Assembly: GCF_004328625.1 (NCBI RefSeq)
Contig: NZ_CP032229.1
Span: 868,001-932,000, forward strand
Origin: Streptomyces seoulensis
GTDB lineage: Bacteria; Actinomycetota; Actinomycetes; Streptomycetales; Streptomycetaceae
DNA length: 64,000 bases
Reading direction: 5' to 3'
Position numbers and translations under genes: made by a program. Every line of letters starts with the position of its first letter. The stretch's first letter is position 1. This document shows positions 25,589-36,940 of the stretch, piece after piece. The notes beneath the pieces are model-generated. The model did no database searches, had not been told where the DNA came from, and worked only from the letters and a program-made list of their open reading frames with translations.

Positions 25589-25969
25589 CTACAGCTCGCG
25601 CAGCCGGCGCACGATCTCCCGCAGCAGCTCGGGGTCGGCCGCGTCGTCGTGGACCGGGTGGCGGCGGGGGGCGTCGATGCGGATCAGCCCCTGTTCGGCC
25701 AGGTCACCGAGGAGTACGCGGACGACGGTGAGCGGCAGGTCGGCGTCGGCCGCCAGCTCGACGACGGGGCGCGGACCGCGCCGGACATGACCGAGCAGCG
25801 CCGCGCGGGGGTGGTCGACGCCGGGGGCGTCCGGGCCGGGCTCCAGGGCCGTGACCCGGGACATCAGGTCGATGGCGTGCCGCCCCGAGGGCCGGGTGCG
25901 GCCACGGGTGACGGTGTAGGGGCGGACCAGCGCGCCGGTGTCCTCCTCGTACCAGATCTCCTCGTCCAC
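25589..25969 (-). CDS. DUF742 protein (conservon CvnC type)
   Basis: A 126-residue winged-helix protein from ATG 25969. It has the DUF742 pattern: EIWYEEDTGALVRPYTVTRGRTRPS (V-R-P-Y-x-x-T-x-G-R-T), IDLMSRVTALEPG, then a helix-turn-helix LADADLPLTVVRVLLGDLAEQGLIRI. In Streptomyces conservons this is the third component, thought to couple signalling to DNA or partner proteins. It starts 6 nt downstream of the roadblock gene stop. The GTPase that normally follows is missing; the next gene downstream on this strand is the nitrilase. Confidence 0.9.
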   Translation of the reverse strand: MDEEIWYEEDTGALVRPYTVTRGRTRPSGRHAIDLMSRVTALEPGPDAPGVDHPRAALLGHVRRGPRPVVELAADADLPLTVVRVLLGDLAEQGLIRIDAPRRHPVHDDAADPELLREIVRRLREL

Positions 25970-25975
25970 CGCCGG

Positions 25976-26413
25976 TCACGGCGCCGAGCGGGCCGCGGCG
26001 TCCAGGTGACGGCCGAGGCGGCGGACGAGGAGGGCCATCTCGTGGGCGAGCTGCCCCACGTCGGTGCGGGCCTCGCACAGCACGGTGAGCCGGCTGCCGT
26101 GTCCGGCGGGGGTGATGAAGAGGTAGGCGTCCTCCAGCATGACCATGGTCTGCCGGACCTCACCGGCCGCGAACCGCTCCCCCGCCGAGCCGGCGAGCCC
26201 CTGGAGGCCCGAGCAGACGGCGGAGAGGTGCTCGATGTCGCGGCGGCGCATGCCGTCGGAACTGCTGAGCGGCAGTCCGTCGGCGGTCAGGAGCACGGCC
26301 TGGCGGACGTGTTCGGTGCGCGCGACGAGATCGTCGAGCAGCCAGCCCAGGTCGGTACCGGGCGCGCCCTCGGGCACGGCCGGGTTCTCCGGGTTCAGAT
26401 CGTCACCGTACAT
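25976..26413 (-). CDS. Roadblock/LC7 domain protein (conservon CvnB type)
   Basis: A 145-residue protein from ATG 26413, overlapping the kinase gene end by 11 nt. The LC7 fold is clear: DLGWLLDDLVARTEHVRQAVLLTADGLPLSSSDGM, then LSAVCSGLQGLAGSAGERFAAG and VMLEDAYLFITPAGHGSRLTVLCE. Roadblock proteins of conservons act with small GTPases in G-protein-like signalling. Its partner GTPase is not encoded next to it here. Confidence 0.9.
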   Translation of the reverse strand: MYGDDLNPENPAVPEGAPGTDLGWLLDDLVARTEHVRQAVLLTADGLPLSSSDGMRRRDIEHLSAVCSGLQGLAGSAGERFAAGEVRQTMVMLEDAYLFITPAGHGSRLTVLCEARTDVGQLAHEMALLVRRLGRHLDAAARSAP

Positions 26414-28607
26414 CGTCGGTGTCCGTCCCTTCGTGGGCGTTGTCGTCGGCGGGAAGGCCCTTGCGGCCGTCGCTCAGGCCCCGCTGGAAGGCGGCGAACA
26501 GCGCCCGCATCTCCTCGGGGTCGGCCGCGCCGAGCGGGGTGTCGTCGGCGGGCGGCGGGTCGGCGCGGAGTTCCGGGGCGAGGGACGCCTGCCGGGTGCG
26601 GGTGGGCAGCGCGGTGGTGCCGGGAGACGCCGGGGCCGGGGCGCGCACCGGCCTGCGGGGGCTTGGCGGTGCGGGGGGCGGGCGGCGCCGAGCGGGTTCG
26701 ACGGCCGCCAGGACCCCGGCCGGGATCAGCACCGTGGCGGTCGTGCCTCCGTACGGGGACTCCCCGAGGCTCACCTCGATGCCGTGCCGGGCGGCGAGAC
26801 GGCCGACCACGTACAGGCCGAGCCGGTCGTGCCGGGTGGGGTCGAAGGCGTCGGGGTCGCGCAGGGTGCGCACGGCCTCCTCGCGCTGTGCGGCGTCCAG
26901 GCCGAGACCCCGGTCGTCGACGCGCAGGACGAGGTGGCCGTCCTCGTGCCCGGTGCGCAGGGTGACCTCGGTGTGCGGGGGCGAGAACAGGGTGGCGTTC
27001 TCCAGGAGTTCGGCCAGCAGGTGCACCACGTCGGCGACCGCGTCCGCCGCGATCCCGTCGTCCGGCATCGGCGGCACGACCACGCGGGCGTACGCCTCGA
27101 TCTCGCCCACCGCCGAGGCGACCACGTCCGCCACCGGTACGGGCCCGCGCCAGCGGCGGCCGGGTGCGGCGCCGGAGAGGATGATCAGGCTCTCCGCGTG
27201 GCGGCGCATCCGGGTGGTGAGGTGGTCGATCCGGAACAGCTCGCGCAGCACGTCGGGGTCGTCGGTGCGCCGCTCCAGGGTGTCGACGAGCTTCAACTGC
27301 CGGTGGACCAGCGCCTGGTTGCGGCGGGCGATGTTGAGCAGGACCGCCGACAGGCCCCGGCGCAGGGCCGCTTGATGGACGGCGGCCTCGACGGCGGCCA
27401 GCCGGGCGGTGTTGAAGGAGCGGCCGACCTGGCCGATCTCGTCGTCGCACACCTCGTCCTCGGTGAGCGGCGGAGCCTCGGCCAGCGCGTCCACCCGCTC
27501 CCCCGCGCTCAGCCGGCGCATCACGTCCGGGAGTTGGCGGCTGCTGAGCAGGTCGGCCGCGTCGCGCAGGTTCTCCAGCCGCCGGGAGACGCGCCGGGCA
27601 CCGCGTACCGCGAGCCACAGGGAGAGCCCCGCGACGGCCAGCCCGGCCGCGCCGACCACGGCCGCCTTGGTCAACTCCCGGTAGGCGAAGGCCCGTCCGC
27701 GTGCGGCGGAGTGCTCGGCGGCGCTGGAGCACAGCCGCATGTAGCTGTGCACGGCCCGGTCGGCGACCGACCGCCAGGTGTCGGCGGCGACGGCCTGGTC
27801 CGCGCCGTCCGCCCCGGCGGCGAGCAGCGCGTCCTCGGCGTCCTCCAGCGCCCGGTGCGGAGCGCCGTCGCGGAACTTCCCGTACAGGGCACGGGAGTCG
27901 GCGGGCAGGTCGGGCGCGTAGGTCCGCTCGAAGAGGCGGCGGTCCTCGATGGTGGCGGTGAGCGACCGGTACTCGGCCGGGGTGAGGCGGCCCGCGGCCC
28001 GTGCCCCGGCGACCAGGGCGTCCTCGCGGGAGACGAACTCGCGGACCCGGACCAGTTCGATGACGGTCTGGGACTCCCGGGCGAGCTGTCCGGCCTGGAG
28101 GGCGGTGAGCGCGGACTCGACGGCGAAGCCGGGTTCGACGAGGGCGCTGTACTCGGTGACGGCCCGGTCCCAGCCGATCCGGCGGGACAGCACGTCCCGG
28201 CGCAGCGCCTCCAGTTTCCCGGTGGCGGTGACCATGGCGTCCAGGGCCCGGCGCTGACGGGCGGTGAGCCGGTCGCGGTCGCCGCTCGTGAGGGCCCGGC
28301 GCATCGCGGTGACCGCGCGGTCGGTGCGGCGCTGCTGGGCGAGGAGGGCGGCCCCCGGCGCGCCGGCGCGCGGGTCGCCGAGGTGGGCGGCGGACAGACG
28401 GCGCTCGATCTGGATCTGCCCGATCGCGGTGTCCACAGGGGTTCCGTAGTCCTCGTAGACCCCCTGGAGCCGGAGCAGGGCCCGTAACTCCCCGGTGACG
28501 GAGACCATCGCGAAGCTCCACAGCGCGGTCAGCGCGAGGGCCGGGGCCAGGGCGAGGGCGATGATGCGGGCGCGGACGGTGCGGGGAGGGCAGACGGGCC
28601 AGCGCAT
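26403..28607 (-). CDS. Sensor histidine-kinase-like protein (conservon CvnA type)
   Basis: A 734-residue membrane sensor from ATG 28607. TM1 is near 15-35 and TM2 near 313-335; the ~275-residue external region contains a NIT-like helical domain (IGQIQIERRLSAAHLGDP, ESALTALQAGQLARESQTVI). A HAMP-like linker follows, then the conservon helix segment LNIARRNQALVHRQLKLVDTLERR, where a canonical phosphorylatable His box is not evident. The ATPase domain has the N-box LAELLENATLFSPP (Asn ~537), G1 DDRGLGL (~565) and G2-like GLYVVGRLAARHGI. The C-terminal ~130 residues are Pro-rich and disordered. It heads a three-gene set cvnA-cvnB-cvnC. Confidence 0.9.
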   Translation of the reverse strand: MRWPVCPPRTVRARIIALALAPALALTALWSFAMVSVTGELRALLRLQGVYEDYGTPVDTAIGQIQIERRLSAAHLGDPRAGAPGAALLAQQRRTDRAVTAMRRALTSGDRDRLTARQRRALDAMVTATGKLEALRRDVLSRRIGWDRAVTEYSALVEPGFAVESALTALQAGQLARESQTVIELVRVREFVSREDALVAGARAAGRLTPAEYRSLTATIEDRRLFERTYAPDLPADSRALYGKFRDGAPHRALEDAEDALLAAGADGADQAVAADTWRSVADRAVHSYMRLCSSAAEHSAARGRAFAYRELTKAAVVGAAGLAVAGLSLWLAVRGARRVSRRLENLRDAADLLSSRQLPDVMRRLSAGERVDALAEAPPLTEDEVCDDEIGQVGRSFNTARLAAVEAAVHQAALRRGLSAVLLNIARRNQALVHRQLKLVDTLERRTDDPDVLRELFRIDHLTTRMRRHAESLIILSGAAPGRRWRGPVPVADVVASAVGEIEAYARVVVPPMPDDGIAADAVADVVHLLAELLENATLFSPPHTEVTLRTGHEDGHLVLRVDDRGLGLDAAQREEAVRTLRDPDAFDPTRHDRLGLYVVGRLAARHGIEVSLGESPYGGTTATVLIPAGVLAAVEPARRRPPPAPPSPRRPVRAPAPASPGTTALPTRTRQASLAPELRADPPPADDTPLGAADPEEMRALFAAFQRGLSDGRKGLPADDNAHEGTDTDDVR

Positions 28608-28718
28608 GGATCACCTGTCGGTTACCAGTCGGTAGAAAGTGCCGGACAACCTACGGGACCGCTCCGGGGAGCGCAATGGTCACCGTGGGTGGCCCGGCGT
28701 CACGGCAGGCCCGGGGAA

Positions 28719-29171
28719 TCAGCCCGGCGCGCCCGAGGAGAAGCGGCGCAGCAGCGGCGAGAGCACCAGCACCGACTTGGTCCGCTCCACGAAGGGCTCC
28801 CCGGCGATCCGCTCCAGGACCCGCTCGAAGTGCCGCATGTCGGAGGCGAAGACCTGGGCGATGGCGTCCGCGTCCCCGGTGACGGTGGACGCGGCCACCA
28901 CCTCCTGGTAGCGCTCCAGACCGCGCAGGATGGTCTCCGGCGAGGTGTTGCTGCGGCAGTAGATCTCGATGTACCCCTCGGTCTCCCAGCCCAGGGCCGC
29001 CGGGTCCACCCGGACGGTGAACCCGGTGATGGCTCCGGTGGCTCTCAGCCGGTCCACGCGCCGCTTCACGGCGGGCGCGGAGAGACCGACCAGCTGCCCG
29101 ATGTCCGCGTAGGAGCGGCGGGCGTCCTCGGCGAGGGCGTGCACGATGCGTTCGTCGAGATCGTTCAGCAC
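28719..29171 (-). CDS. Lrp/AsnC-family transcriptional regulator
   Basis: A 150-residue protein from ATG 29171. The N-terminal helix-turn-helix is LDERIVHALAEDARRSYADIGQLVGLSAPAVKRRVDRL (HTH at ~18-42). The C-terminal RAM/ActT domain begins at ~65 (EGYIEIYCRSNTSPETIL, then VVAASTVTGDADAIAQVFASDM). Such regulators sense amino acids. The ligand is unknown; the neighbouring amino acid oxidase system (22.8-25.4 kb) is a possible target, but three genes intervene. A near-perfect inverted repeat upstream (29184-29216) suggests autoregulation. Confidence 0.9.
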   Translation of the reverse strand: MLNDLDERIVHALAEDARRSYADIGQLVGLSAPAVKRRVDRLRATGAITGFTVRVDPAALGWETEGYIEIYCRSNTSPETILRGLERYQEVVAASTVTGDADAIAQVFASDMRHFERVLERIAGEPFVERTKSVLVLSPLLRRFSSGAPG

Positions 29172-29183
29172 AGGGGGTGGTTC

Positions 29184-29216
29184 ACTTCGTCGGTACGGTC
29201 ACTTCTCCTACGAAGT
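29184..29216. promoter_or_regulatory. Candidate AsnC-family operator
   Basis: ACTTCGTCGG (29184-29193) and CCTACGAAGT (29207-29216) are inverted with one mismatch over 10 bp and a 13-bp spacer. The repeat lies 13-45 nt upstream of the regulator's start codon. CTACGAAGTAG (29208-29218) is a small palindrome within it. Confidence 0.4.
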
Positions 29217-29278
29217 AGAACACGAACCGCACCCACCCCCGTACCCGGGAAGCTCCCAGGTCGGAGGCGTGCGGAGGG

Positions 29279-30814
<1,536 letters not shown>

Positions 30815-30847
30815 TCATGCCCTCACCGAACCTCCAGGGACCCGCGG

Positions 30848-31183
30848 TCACAGCTCGGAGGTTCCTCCAAGGGCGAGCATCACGTCGAGGAACGAGGTGC
30901 GGTCCACCGCCTCGGAGAACACGTCCCGCGCGATGCGCCACTCCTGCCCGTTCAGCTCGGCGAACGGCTCCCAGTTCCGTACGACGACCAGCAGCCCGCG
31001 CTCGATGGCGGCCGGGGGCCAGACGGTCGTGTCGGAGAGGGAGTCCAGCAGGGCGTCCCAGTTGCGGCCGAACCAGTCGGGCAGGTTCAGCGCGGTCACC
31101 ACCTGGTCCATCAGCCCGGCCTTGTCGCGGACCCCCTTGAGGTCGAGGGTGACCGCGACCCGGTCGACAAGGTCTTCACTCAT
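30848..31183 (-). CDS. Barstar-family ribonuclease inhibitor
   Basis: A 111-residue cytoplasmic protein from ATG 31183, whose ATGA overlaps the RNase stop codon, so the two are translationally coupled. The barstar fold marks are LDLKGVRDKAGLMDQVVTALNLPDWFGRNWDALLDSL, where the acidic D-W-x-G-x-N-W-D-A-L-x-D helix is the part that plugs the barnase active site in known complexes. It protects the producer cell from the RNase encoded immediately upstream. It is downstream of the toxin gene in the operon. Confidence 0.9.
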   Translation of the reverse strand: MSEDLVDRVAVTLDLKGVRDKAGLMDQVVTALNLPDWFGRNWDALLDSLSDTTVWPPAAIERGLLVVVRNWEPFAELNGQEWRIARDVFSEAVDRTSFLDVMLALGGTSEL

Positions 31184-31656
31184 CTCAGCACCGCCCGGAA
31201 CGAGTTGTAATGATCATCGGTGTAGTAGAACTCCCCGCCGTCCCCGGTGACGATGCGCCGGGCGCCCCGGCTGCTGGACGAGGGGGTCGGCACGGTGTAC
31301 TCGTGGTAGTAGCCACGCTGGTGCCCCGGGAGATGGCCCTCGAAGTTCCCGAAGACGATCCCGTCCCGCGTGTACGGGTAGGGGCCGCCCTTGTCGATCA
31401 GGGCGAGGGTCCGCCGCGCCTCGGCGGGCAGCCGGGACTCGGGAACGGTGGCCATGCCCTTGGCCCAGGCCGGGGCCGAGGCGGCGGGACCGGACTTCTG
31501 GGAGGCGGCCGGGGAGTCGGCGGCCGTGTCCGTACCGGCGCAGCCGGCCAGCAGGACGCCGAGGACGGCCAGCACGCCGGCGAGCAGCCAGGACCGGCCG
31601 GTACTCCTCTTCGGGATCTGAGGATTGAGGATCTGGGGGACGAACCGCGACAGCAT
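31180..31656 (-). CDS. Guanyl-specific ribonuclease (barnase/RNase Sa type), probable lipoprotein
   Basis: A 158-residue protein from ATG 31656. The N-terminus is a lipoprotein signal with lipobox LLAGC and acylated Cys39. The mature part aligns by eye with RNase Sa: TLALIDKGGPYPYTRDGIVFGNFEGHLP, YYHEYTVPTPS, RRIVTGDGGEFYYTDDHYNSF. The catalytic trio Glu119, Arg134 and His149 is conserved; the disulfide cysteines of RNase Sa are absent. It would be anchored on the outer face of the membrane and cleave RNA after G. The coupled barstar gene follows. Role could be nutrition, competition or self-RNA processing. Confidence 0.87.
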   Translation of the reverse strand: MLSRFVPQILNPQIPKRSTGRSWLLAGVLAVLGVLLAGCAGTDTAADSPAASQKSGPAASAPAWAKGMATVPESRLPAEARRTLALIDKGGPYPYTRDGIVFGNFEGHLPGHQRGYYHEYTVPTPSSSSRGARRIVTGDGGEFYYTDDHYNSFRAVLR

Positions 31657-31723
31657 GCCGCCGATGCTGTCACGGCCCGCCCGCCGAGGCGGTGTTCCGC
31701 CGGATTCCGTCTTGCCCGGCCCC

Positions 31724-32767
31724 TCAGACCCCGTCGGGGTCGGCGCGGCTGAGCGCGGGCTTCGGCGCGGCGCCCGCGGTGAGCAGGTAGTCCGCGGCCG
31801 AGGTGTCCGTCACCAGGCTGGTGACCAGCCCGGAGCGCAGCACCGCGTCGATCGCGGGGGCCTTGCGCTGCCCGCCCGCGATGGCCACCACCTCGGGGAT
31901 CCGGCGCAGCTGGTCGGTCTTGACCGTGATGCAGCGCTCCCCCAGGTCCCGCCCGATCCGGCGCCCGTCCGCGTCGAAGAGGTGCGCGGACATCTCGGCG
32001 GCGACACCGAGCGAGGCGTAGTGCGCGCGCTCCTCGTCGCTGAGCATGTCGTGCACCGTGGAGATGCCCGGCTCCCAGGAGCCGATGGAGACGCAGGCGA
32101 CCGTGACCTTGTCGAAGTACTCGAAGGCGCGGGCGATCCCGGTCTGGTTGCGCAGGGCGGCGGCCGTGGCCTCGTCCGGCAGCAGCATCGGCGCGTAGAT
32201 GGGGTGGGCGTCCCCGCCGGACACCTGGGCGGCGCGGCGGACGGCCTCCACGGAGCCGCGCTCCGCGGTCCCGGCGTCGTACACGCCCGTCAGCTGCACC
32301 ACTGTGCACGGCGGCAGCCGGTCGAGCGCGGCCGCCATGTGGATGGTGGAGCGGCCCCAGGCCAGGCCGAGGACGTCGCCCTCGTCGACGAGTTCGCCGA
32401 GCAGGTCGGCGGCGACCTCGCCCAGGTTCTCCGGGTCGGGGGTCTCCTCGGCGTCGGCCGGGGACTCGACCACGACGGCGTGTCTGAGGCCGTACCGGGC
32501 GCGGAGCGCGTCCGAGCGCTCGGCGTCCAGTTCGGCCGGGACGCGGATCTCGATACGGACGAGATCCCGTTCGAGGGCGGTCTCCAGGACCCGGGCCACC
32601 TTGAAGCGGCTGACGCCGAACTCCTCGGCGATCTGGATCTTGGACTTGCCCTCCAGGTAGAAGCGGCGGGCCATGGCCGCCGCCTGCACCAGCTCAGCGG
32701 GTCCCATCCGCATGGCTGACCGGCCCGCCGACATACCCGACACGGCGCTCTCCTCACTGCTGTTCAC
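31724..32767 (-). CDS. SorC/DeoR-type sugar-binding transcriptional regulator
   Basis: A 347-residue protein from GTG 32767. The N-terminal helix-turn-helix is AAMARRFYLEGKSKIQIAEEFGVSRFKVARVLETALE (residues ~30-66). The rest is a sugar-phosphate-binding SorC effector domain: GLAWGRSTIHMAAALDRLPPCTVVQLTGVY, SIGSWEPGISTVHDMLSDEE and AIAGGQRKAPAIDAVLRSGLVTSLVTD. Effectors are usually phosphorylated sugars. It is followed by a lipoprotein RNase gene and preceded by rpe, a pentose-phosphate enzyme, so a pentose-phosphate effector is plausible but not shown. The start is ambiguous; ATG codons at 32734 and 32710 are in frame. Confidence 0.85.
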   Translation of the reverse strand: MNSSEESAVSGMSAGRSAMRMGPAELVQAAAMARRFYLEGKSKIQIAEEFGVSRFKVARVLETALERDLVRIEIRVPAELDAERSDALRARYGLRHAVVVESPADAEETPDPENLGEVAADLLGELVDEGDVLGLAWGRSTIHMAAALDRLPPCTVVQLTGVYDAGTAERGSVEAVRRAAQVSGGDAHPIYAPMLLPDEATAAALRNQTGIARAFEYFDKVTVACVSIGSWEPGISTVHDMLSDEERAHYASLGVAAEMSAHLFDADGRRIGRDLGERCITVKTDQLRRIPEVVAIAGGQRKAPAIDAVLRSGLVTSLVTDTSAADYLLTAGAAPKPALSRADPDGV

Positions 32768-32857
32768 ACTCTGGATTCGCCGTTCATCCTCGCAGATCCG
32801 GCGCCGTGAATCCGCCCTGATGGCGGGCCTTCTCTCAACCGTTCACCTACGTGTGGC

Positions 32858-33544
32858 TCAGTGGCCGCACGCCCAGGGCGAATCGGCGATCGCCCGGTCC
32901 GCCTGCGCGCGCAGCACACGGACCGCCTCGGCGGGGTCCTTCGCCCCGTAGACGGCCGATCCGGCGACGAACACGTCCGCCCCCGCCTCGGCGCAGCGCT
33001 CGATCGTCTCGGCCGAGACGCCCCCGTCGACCTGGAGCCACATCTCCAGGCCGTGCCGGGCGATCAGCTCGCGGGTGCGGCGGATCTTGGGCAGCGTGAT
33101 GTCGAGGAACGCCTGCCCGCCGAAGCCCGGCTCGACCGTCATGATCAGCAGCATGTCCAGCTCGGGGAGGATGTCCTCGTAGGACTCGATCGGCGTCGCG
33201 GGCTTGAGGGCCATGGCGGCGCGGGCACCCTTGGCGCGGATCTCGCGGGCGAGCCGGATGGGGGCGTGCGCCGCCTCGACGTGGAAGGTCACCGAGGAGG
33301 CGCCGGCCTCGACGTACTGCGGGGCCCAGCGGTCGGGGTCCTCCATCATCAGGTGGCAGTCCAGCGGGATGTCCGTGGCGCGGGCCAGGGACTCCACGAC
33401 GGGGGTGCCGAGCGTGAGGTTCGGGACGAAGTGGTTGTCCATGACGTCGACATGGAGCCAGTCGGCGCCCTCGACCGCCTTCGCCTCCTCGGCGAGGCGG
33501 GCGAAGTCTGCGGACAGGATGCTGGGGTTGATCTGCGCGGCCAT
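32858..33544 (-). CDS. rpe: Ribulose-phosphate 3-epimerase
   Basis: Interconverts ribulose 5-phosphate and xylulose 5-phosphate in the pentose phosphate pathway. The 228-residue TIM barrel starts at ATG 33544. Signatures: [31 protein letters not shown] (metal-binding His/Asp), [27 protein letters not shown] (the conserved E-P-G-F-G-G-Q loop) and [12 protein letters not shown]. All catalytic residues appear intact. It lies 134 nt downstream of rsmB, with a dispersed repeat between. Confidence 0.96.
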   Translation of the reverse strand: MAAQINPSILSADFARLAEEAKAVEGADWLHVDVMDNHFVPNLTLGTPVVESLARATDIPLDCHLMMEDPDRWAPQYVEAGASSVTFHVEAAHAPIRLAREIRAKGARAAMALKPATPIESYEDILPELDMLLIMTVEPGFGGQAFLDITLPKIRRTRELIARHGLEMWLQVDGGVSAETIERCAEAGADVFVAGSAVYGAKDPAEAVRVLRAQADRAIADSPWACGH

Positions 33545-33597
33545 GGGCCAAGCCTGCCATGCCCCTCCGGGGGGTGCGGCGTCGGCCCGGCGGAGGT

Positions 33598-33662
33598 GCG
33601 GTTGTTCTTCGGGTGCCGGGCCGGTGGGGGTTGGTCGCGCAGTTCCCCGCGCCCCTGGGGTG
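33598..33662. repeat. Dispersed Streptomyces intergenic repeat
   Basis: The stretch reads ...TTCGGGTGCCGGGCCGGTGG, then GGGTTGGTCGCGCAGTTCCC, then CGCGCCCCTGGGGTGG. I recognise this GCGGGCCGGTGGGG...TCGCGCAGTTCCCCGCGCCCC core as a sequence found many times between genes in Streptomyces genomes. The copy number here is one. It fills most of the rpe-rsmB gap. Confidence 0.55.
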
Positions 33663-33678
33663 GCCGCCCTCGGACTTC

Positions 33679-35097
33679 TCAGGCCGTGCGGCGGATCAGG
33701 GCCAGGTACATCGCGTCCGTGCCGTGTTTGTGGGGCCAGAGCTGGATGTCGGGGCCCTCGCCGAGGTCGGGGACGCCCGGGAGGAGGGGGCGGGCGTCGA
33801 TCAGTTCGGTGTCGGGGTGCTGCTTGAGGAGGTCGGCCACCACTGCTCGGGTCTCCGCGAGGTGCGGGGAGCAGGTGGCGTACCCGACGACCCCGCCCAC
33901 GCGGACGGAGTCCAGGGCGGTACGGAGGAGGGCCCGCTGGACCGGGGCGAAGTTCTCGAGATCCTCGGGGCGGCGGCGCCAGCGGGCCTCGGGACGGCGG
34001 CGCAGGGCGCCGAGGCCGGTGCAGGGGACGTCCATGAGGACGCGGTCGAAGGTGCCGGAACGCCACGGCGGACGGGTGCCGTCGGCGGTGATCACCTGGT
34101 ACGGGCCGGGGTTCCCGGCCAGCGCCTTGGCGACCAGGCCCGCGCGGTGCGGCTGCTTCTCGGAGGCGACCAGGGTGGCACCGCGCTGGGCGGCCAGGGC
34201 GGCCAGCAGCGCGGCCTTGCCGCCGGGACCCGCGCAGCCGTCGAGCCACTTCTCGTCGGGGCCGTCCAGAGGCGCGTTGGCCAGGGCGAGGGCGACCAGC
34301 TGGCTGCCCTCGTCCTGCACACCGGCCCGCCCCTCGCGCACGGCCTCCACCGCGCCGGGCTCGCCGCCCTCGGTGAGCCGTACCGCGTACGGGGACCAGT
34401 CGCCGGCCACGGCCGCGTCCTCGGTCAGCAGTTCCTGGGTGGTGGACCGGCCGGGGCGGGCGACGAGGGTGACCTCGGGACGCTCGTTGTCGGCCGCGAG
34501 GAGTTCCTCGATGTCGGCGCGGCCGCCGCCGAGGGAGTCCCACAGCGCCGAGACGACCCAGCGGGGGTGGGAGTGGACGACGGCGAGGTGGTCCTCGGGG
34601 TCCTCGTCGTAGGGCGGCGCGACCCGCTCCAGCCAGCCGTCCAGGTCGTGCTGGGCGATCTTGCGCAGCACGGCGTTGACGAACTTGGCCCGCCCGTCGC
34701 CGAGCACCACCCGCGCCAGCTCGACCGAGGCCGAGACGGCGGCGTGGGTGGGGATGCGCGTCCCGAGCAACTGGTGGGCGCCCAGGCTCAGTACGTCGAG
34801 CACCGGCGGGTCCACCTCGCGCAGCGGGCGGTCCACGCAGGCGGCGATGATCGCGTCGTAGGTGCCCTGGCGGCGCAGGGTGCCGTAGACCAGCTCGGTG
34901 GCGAGGGCGGCGTCCCGGGCGTCGAAGTCGCCGTTCTCCCGCGCCTTGCGCAGCAGCGGGGGCAGCACGAGGTTGGCGTAGGCGTCCCGCTCGTCCACCG
35001 CGCGCAGCGCGTCGAAGGCGAGGACGCGGACGGGGTCCTTCTGGGGGCGCCGGTAGGGCTTGGCGGGCCGGTGCGGCCGACGGGACTGCTCGCTCAC
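33679..35097 (-). CDS. rsmB: 16S rRNA (cytosine-967-C5)-methyltransferase
   Basis: A 472-residue protein from GTG 35097. The N-terminal NusB-like RNA-binding domain spans ~20-160 ([26 protein letters not shown]). The C-terminal Rossmann methyltransferase has the SAM motif [39 protein letters not shown] and [20 protein letters not shown], containing the two cysteines (PCTG and TCSPH) used by m5C enzymes. It methylates C967 of 16S rRNA. A longer open frame upstream is a shadow. It is 80 nt downstream of fmt, a common pairing. Confidence 0.95.
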   Translation of the reverse strand: MSEQSRRPHRPAKPYRRPQKDPVRVLAFDALRAVDERDAYANLVLPPLLRKARENGDFDARDAALATELVYGTLRRQGTYDAIIAACVDRPLREVDPPVLDVLSLGAHQLLGTRIPTHAAVSASVELARVVLGDGRAKFVNAVLRKIAQHDLDGWLERVAPPYDEDPEDHLAVVHSHPRWVVSALWDSLGGGRADIEELLAADNERPEVTLVARPGRSTTQELLTEDAAVAGDWSPYAVRLTEGGEPGAVEAVREGRAGVQDEGSQLVALALANAPLDGPDEKWLDGCAGPGGKAALLAALAAQRGATLVASEKQPHRAGLVAKALAGNPGPYQVITADGTRPPWRSGTFDRVLMDVPCTGLGALRRRPEARWRRRPEDLENFAPVQRALLRTALDSVRVGGVVGYATCSPHLAETRAVVADLLKQHPDTELIDARPLLPGVPDLGEGPDIQLWPHKHGTDAMYLALIRRTA

Positions 35098-35177
35098 GGG
35101 AAAGGTGCTCCGGATGTGGTCAGGGGGTGCGGTCACCAGCGTACGTCGGCGGACCGTCACCCCCCACTCGCGGGGTG

Positions 35178-36876
<1,699 letters not shown>

Positions 36877-36890
36877 CCGCGCCCGGCCCG

Positions 36891-36919
36891 CGCCCTCCCG
36901 GCAACCGACCGGGAGGGCG
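36891..36919. terminator. Bidirectional terminator, HTH gene and priA
   Basis: CGCCCTCCCGG (36891-36901) and CCGGGAGGGCG (36909-36919) form a perfect 11-bp stem with a 7-nt loop, followed by TTCCTGTG. It lies in the 64-nt gap between convergent genes. Confidence 0.75.
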
Positions 36920-36940
36920 TTCCTGTGCCGGGAAGAACCC

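Noticed and set aside
32774..32815. GGATTC/GAATCC inverted repeat between rpe and the SorC-type gene
   Set aside because: Six-bp arms with a poor interior stem; not convincing.
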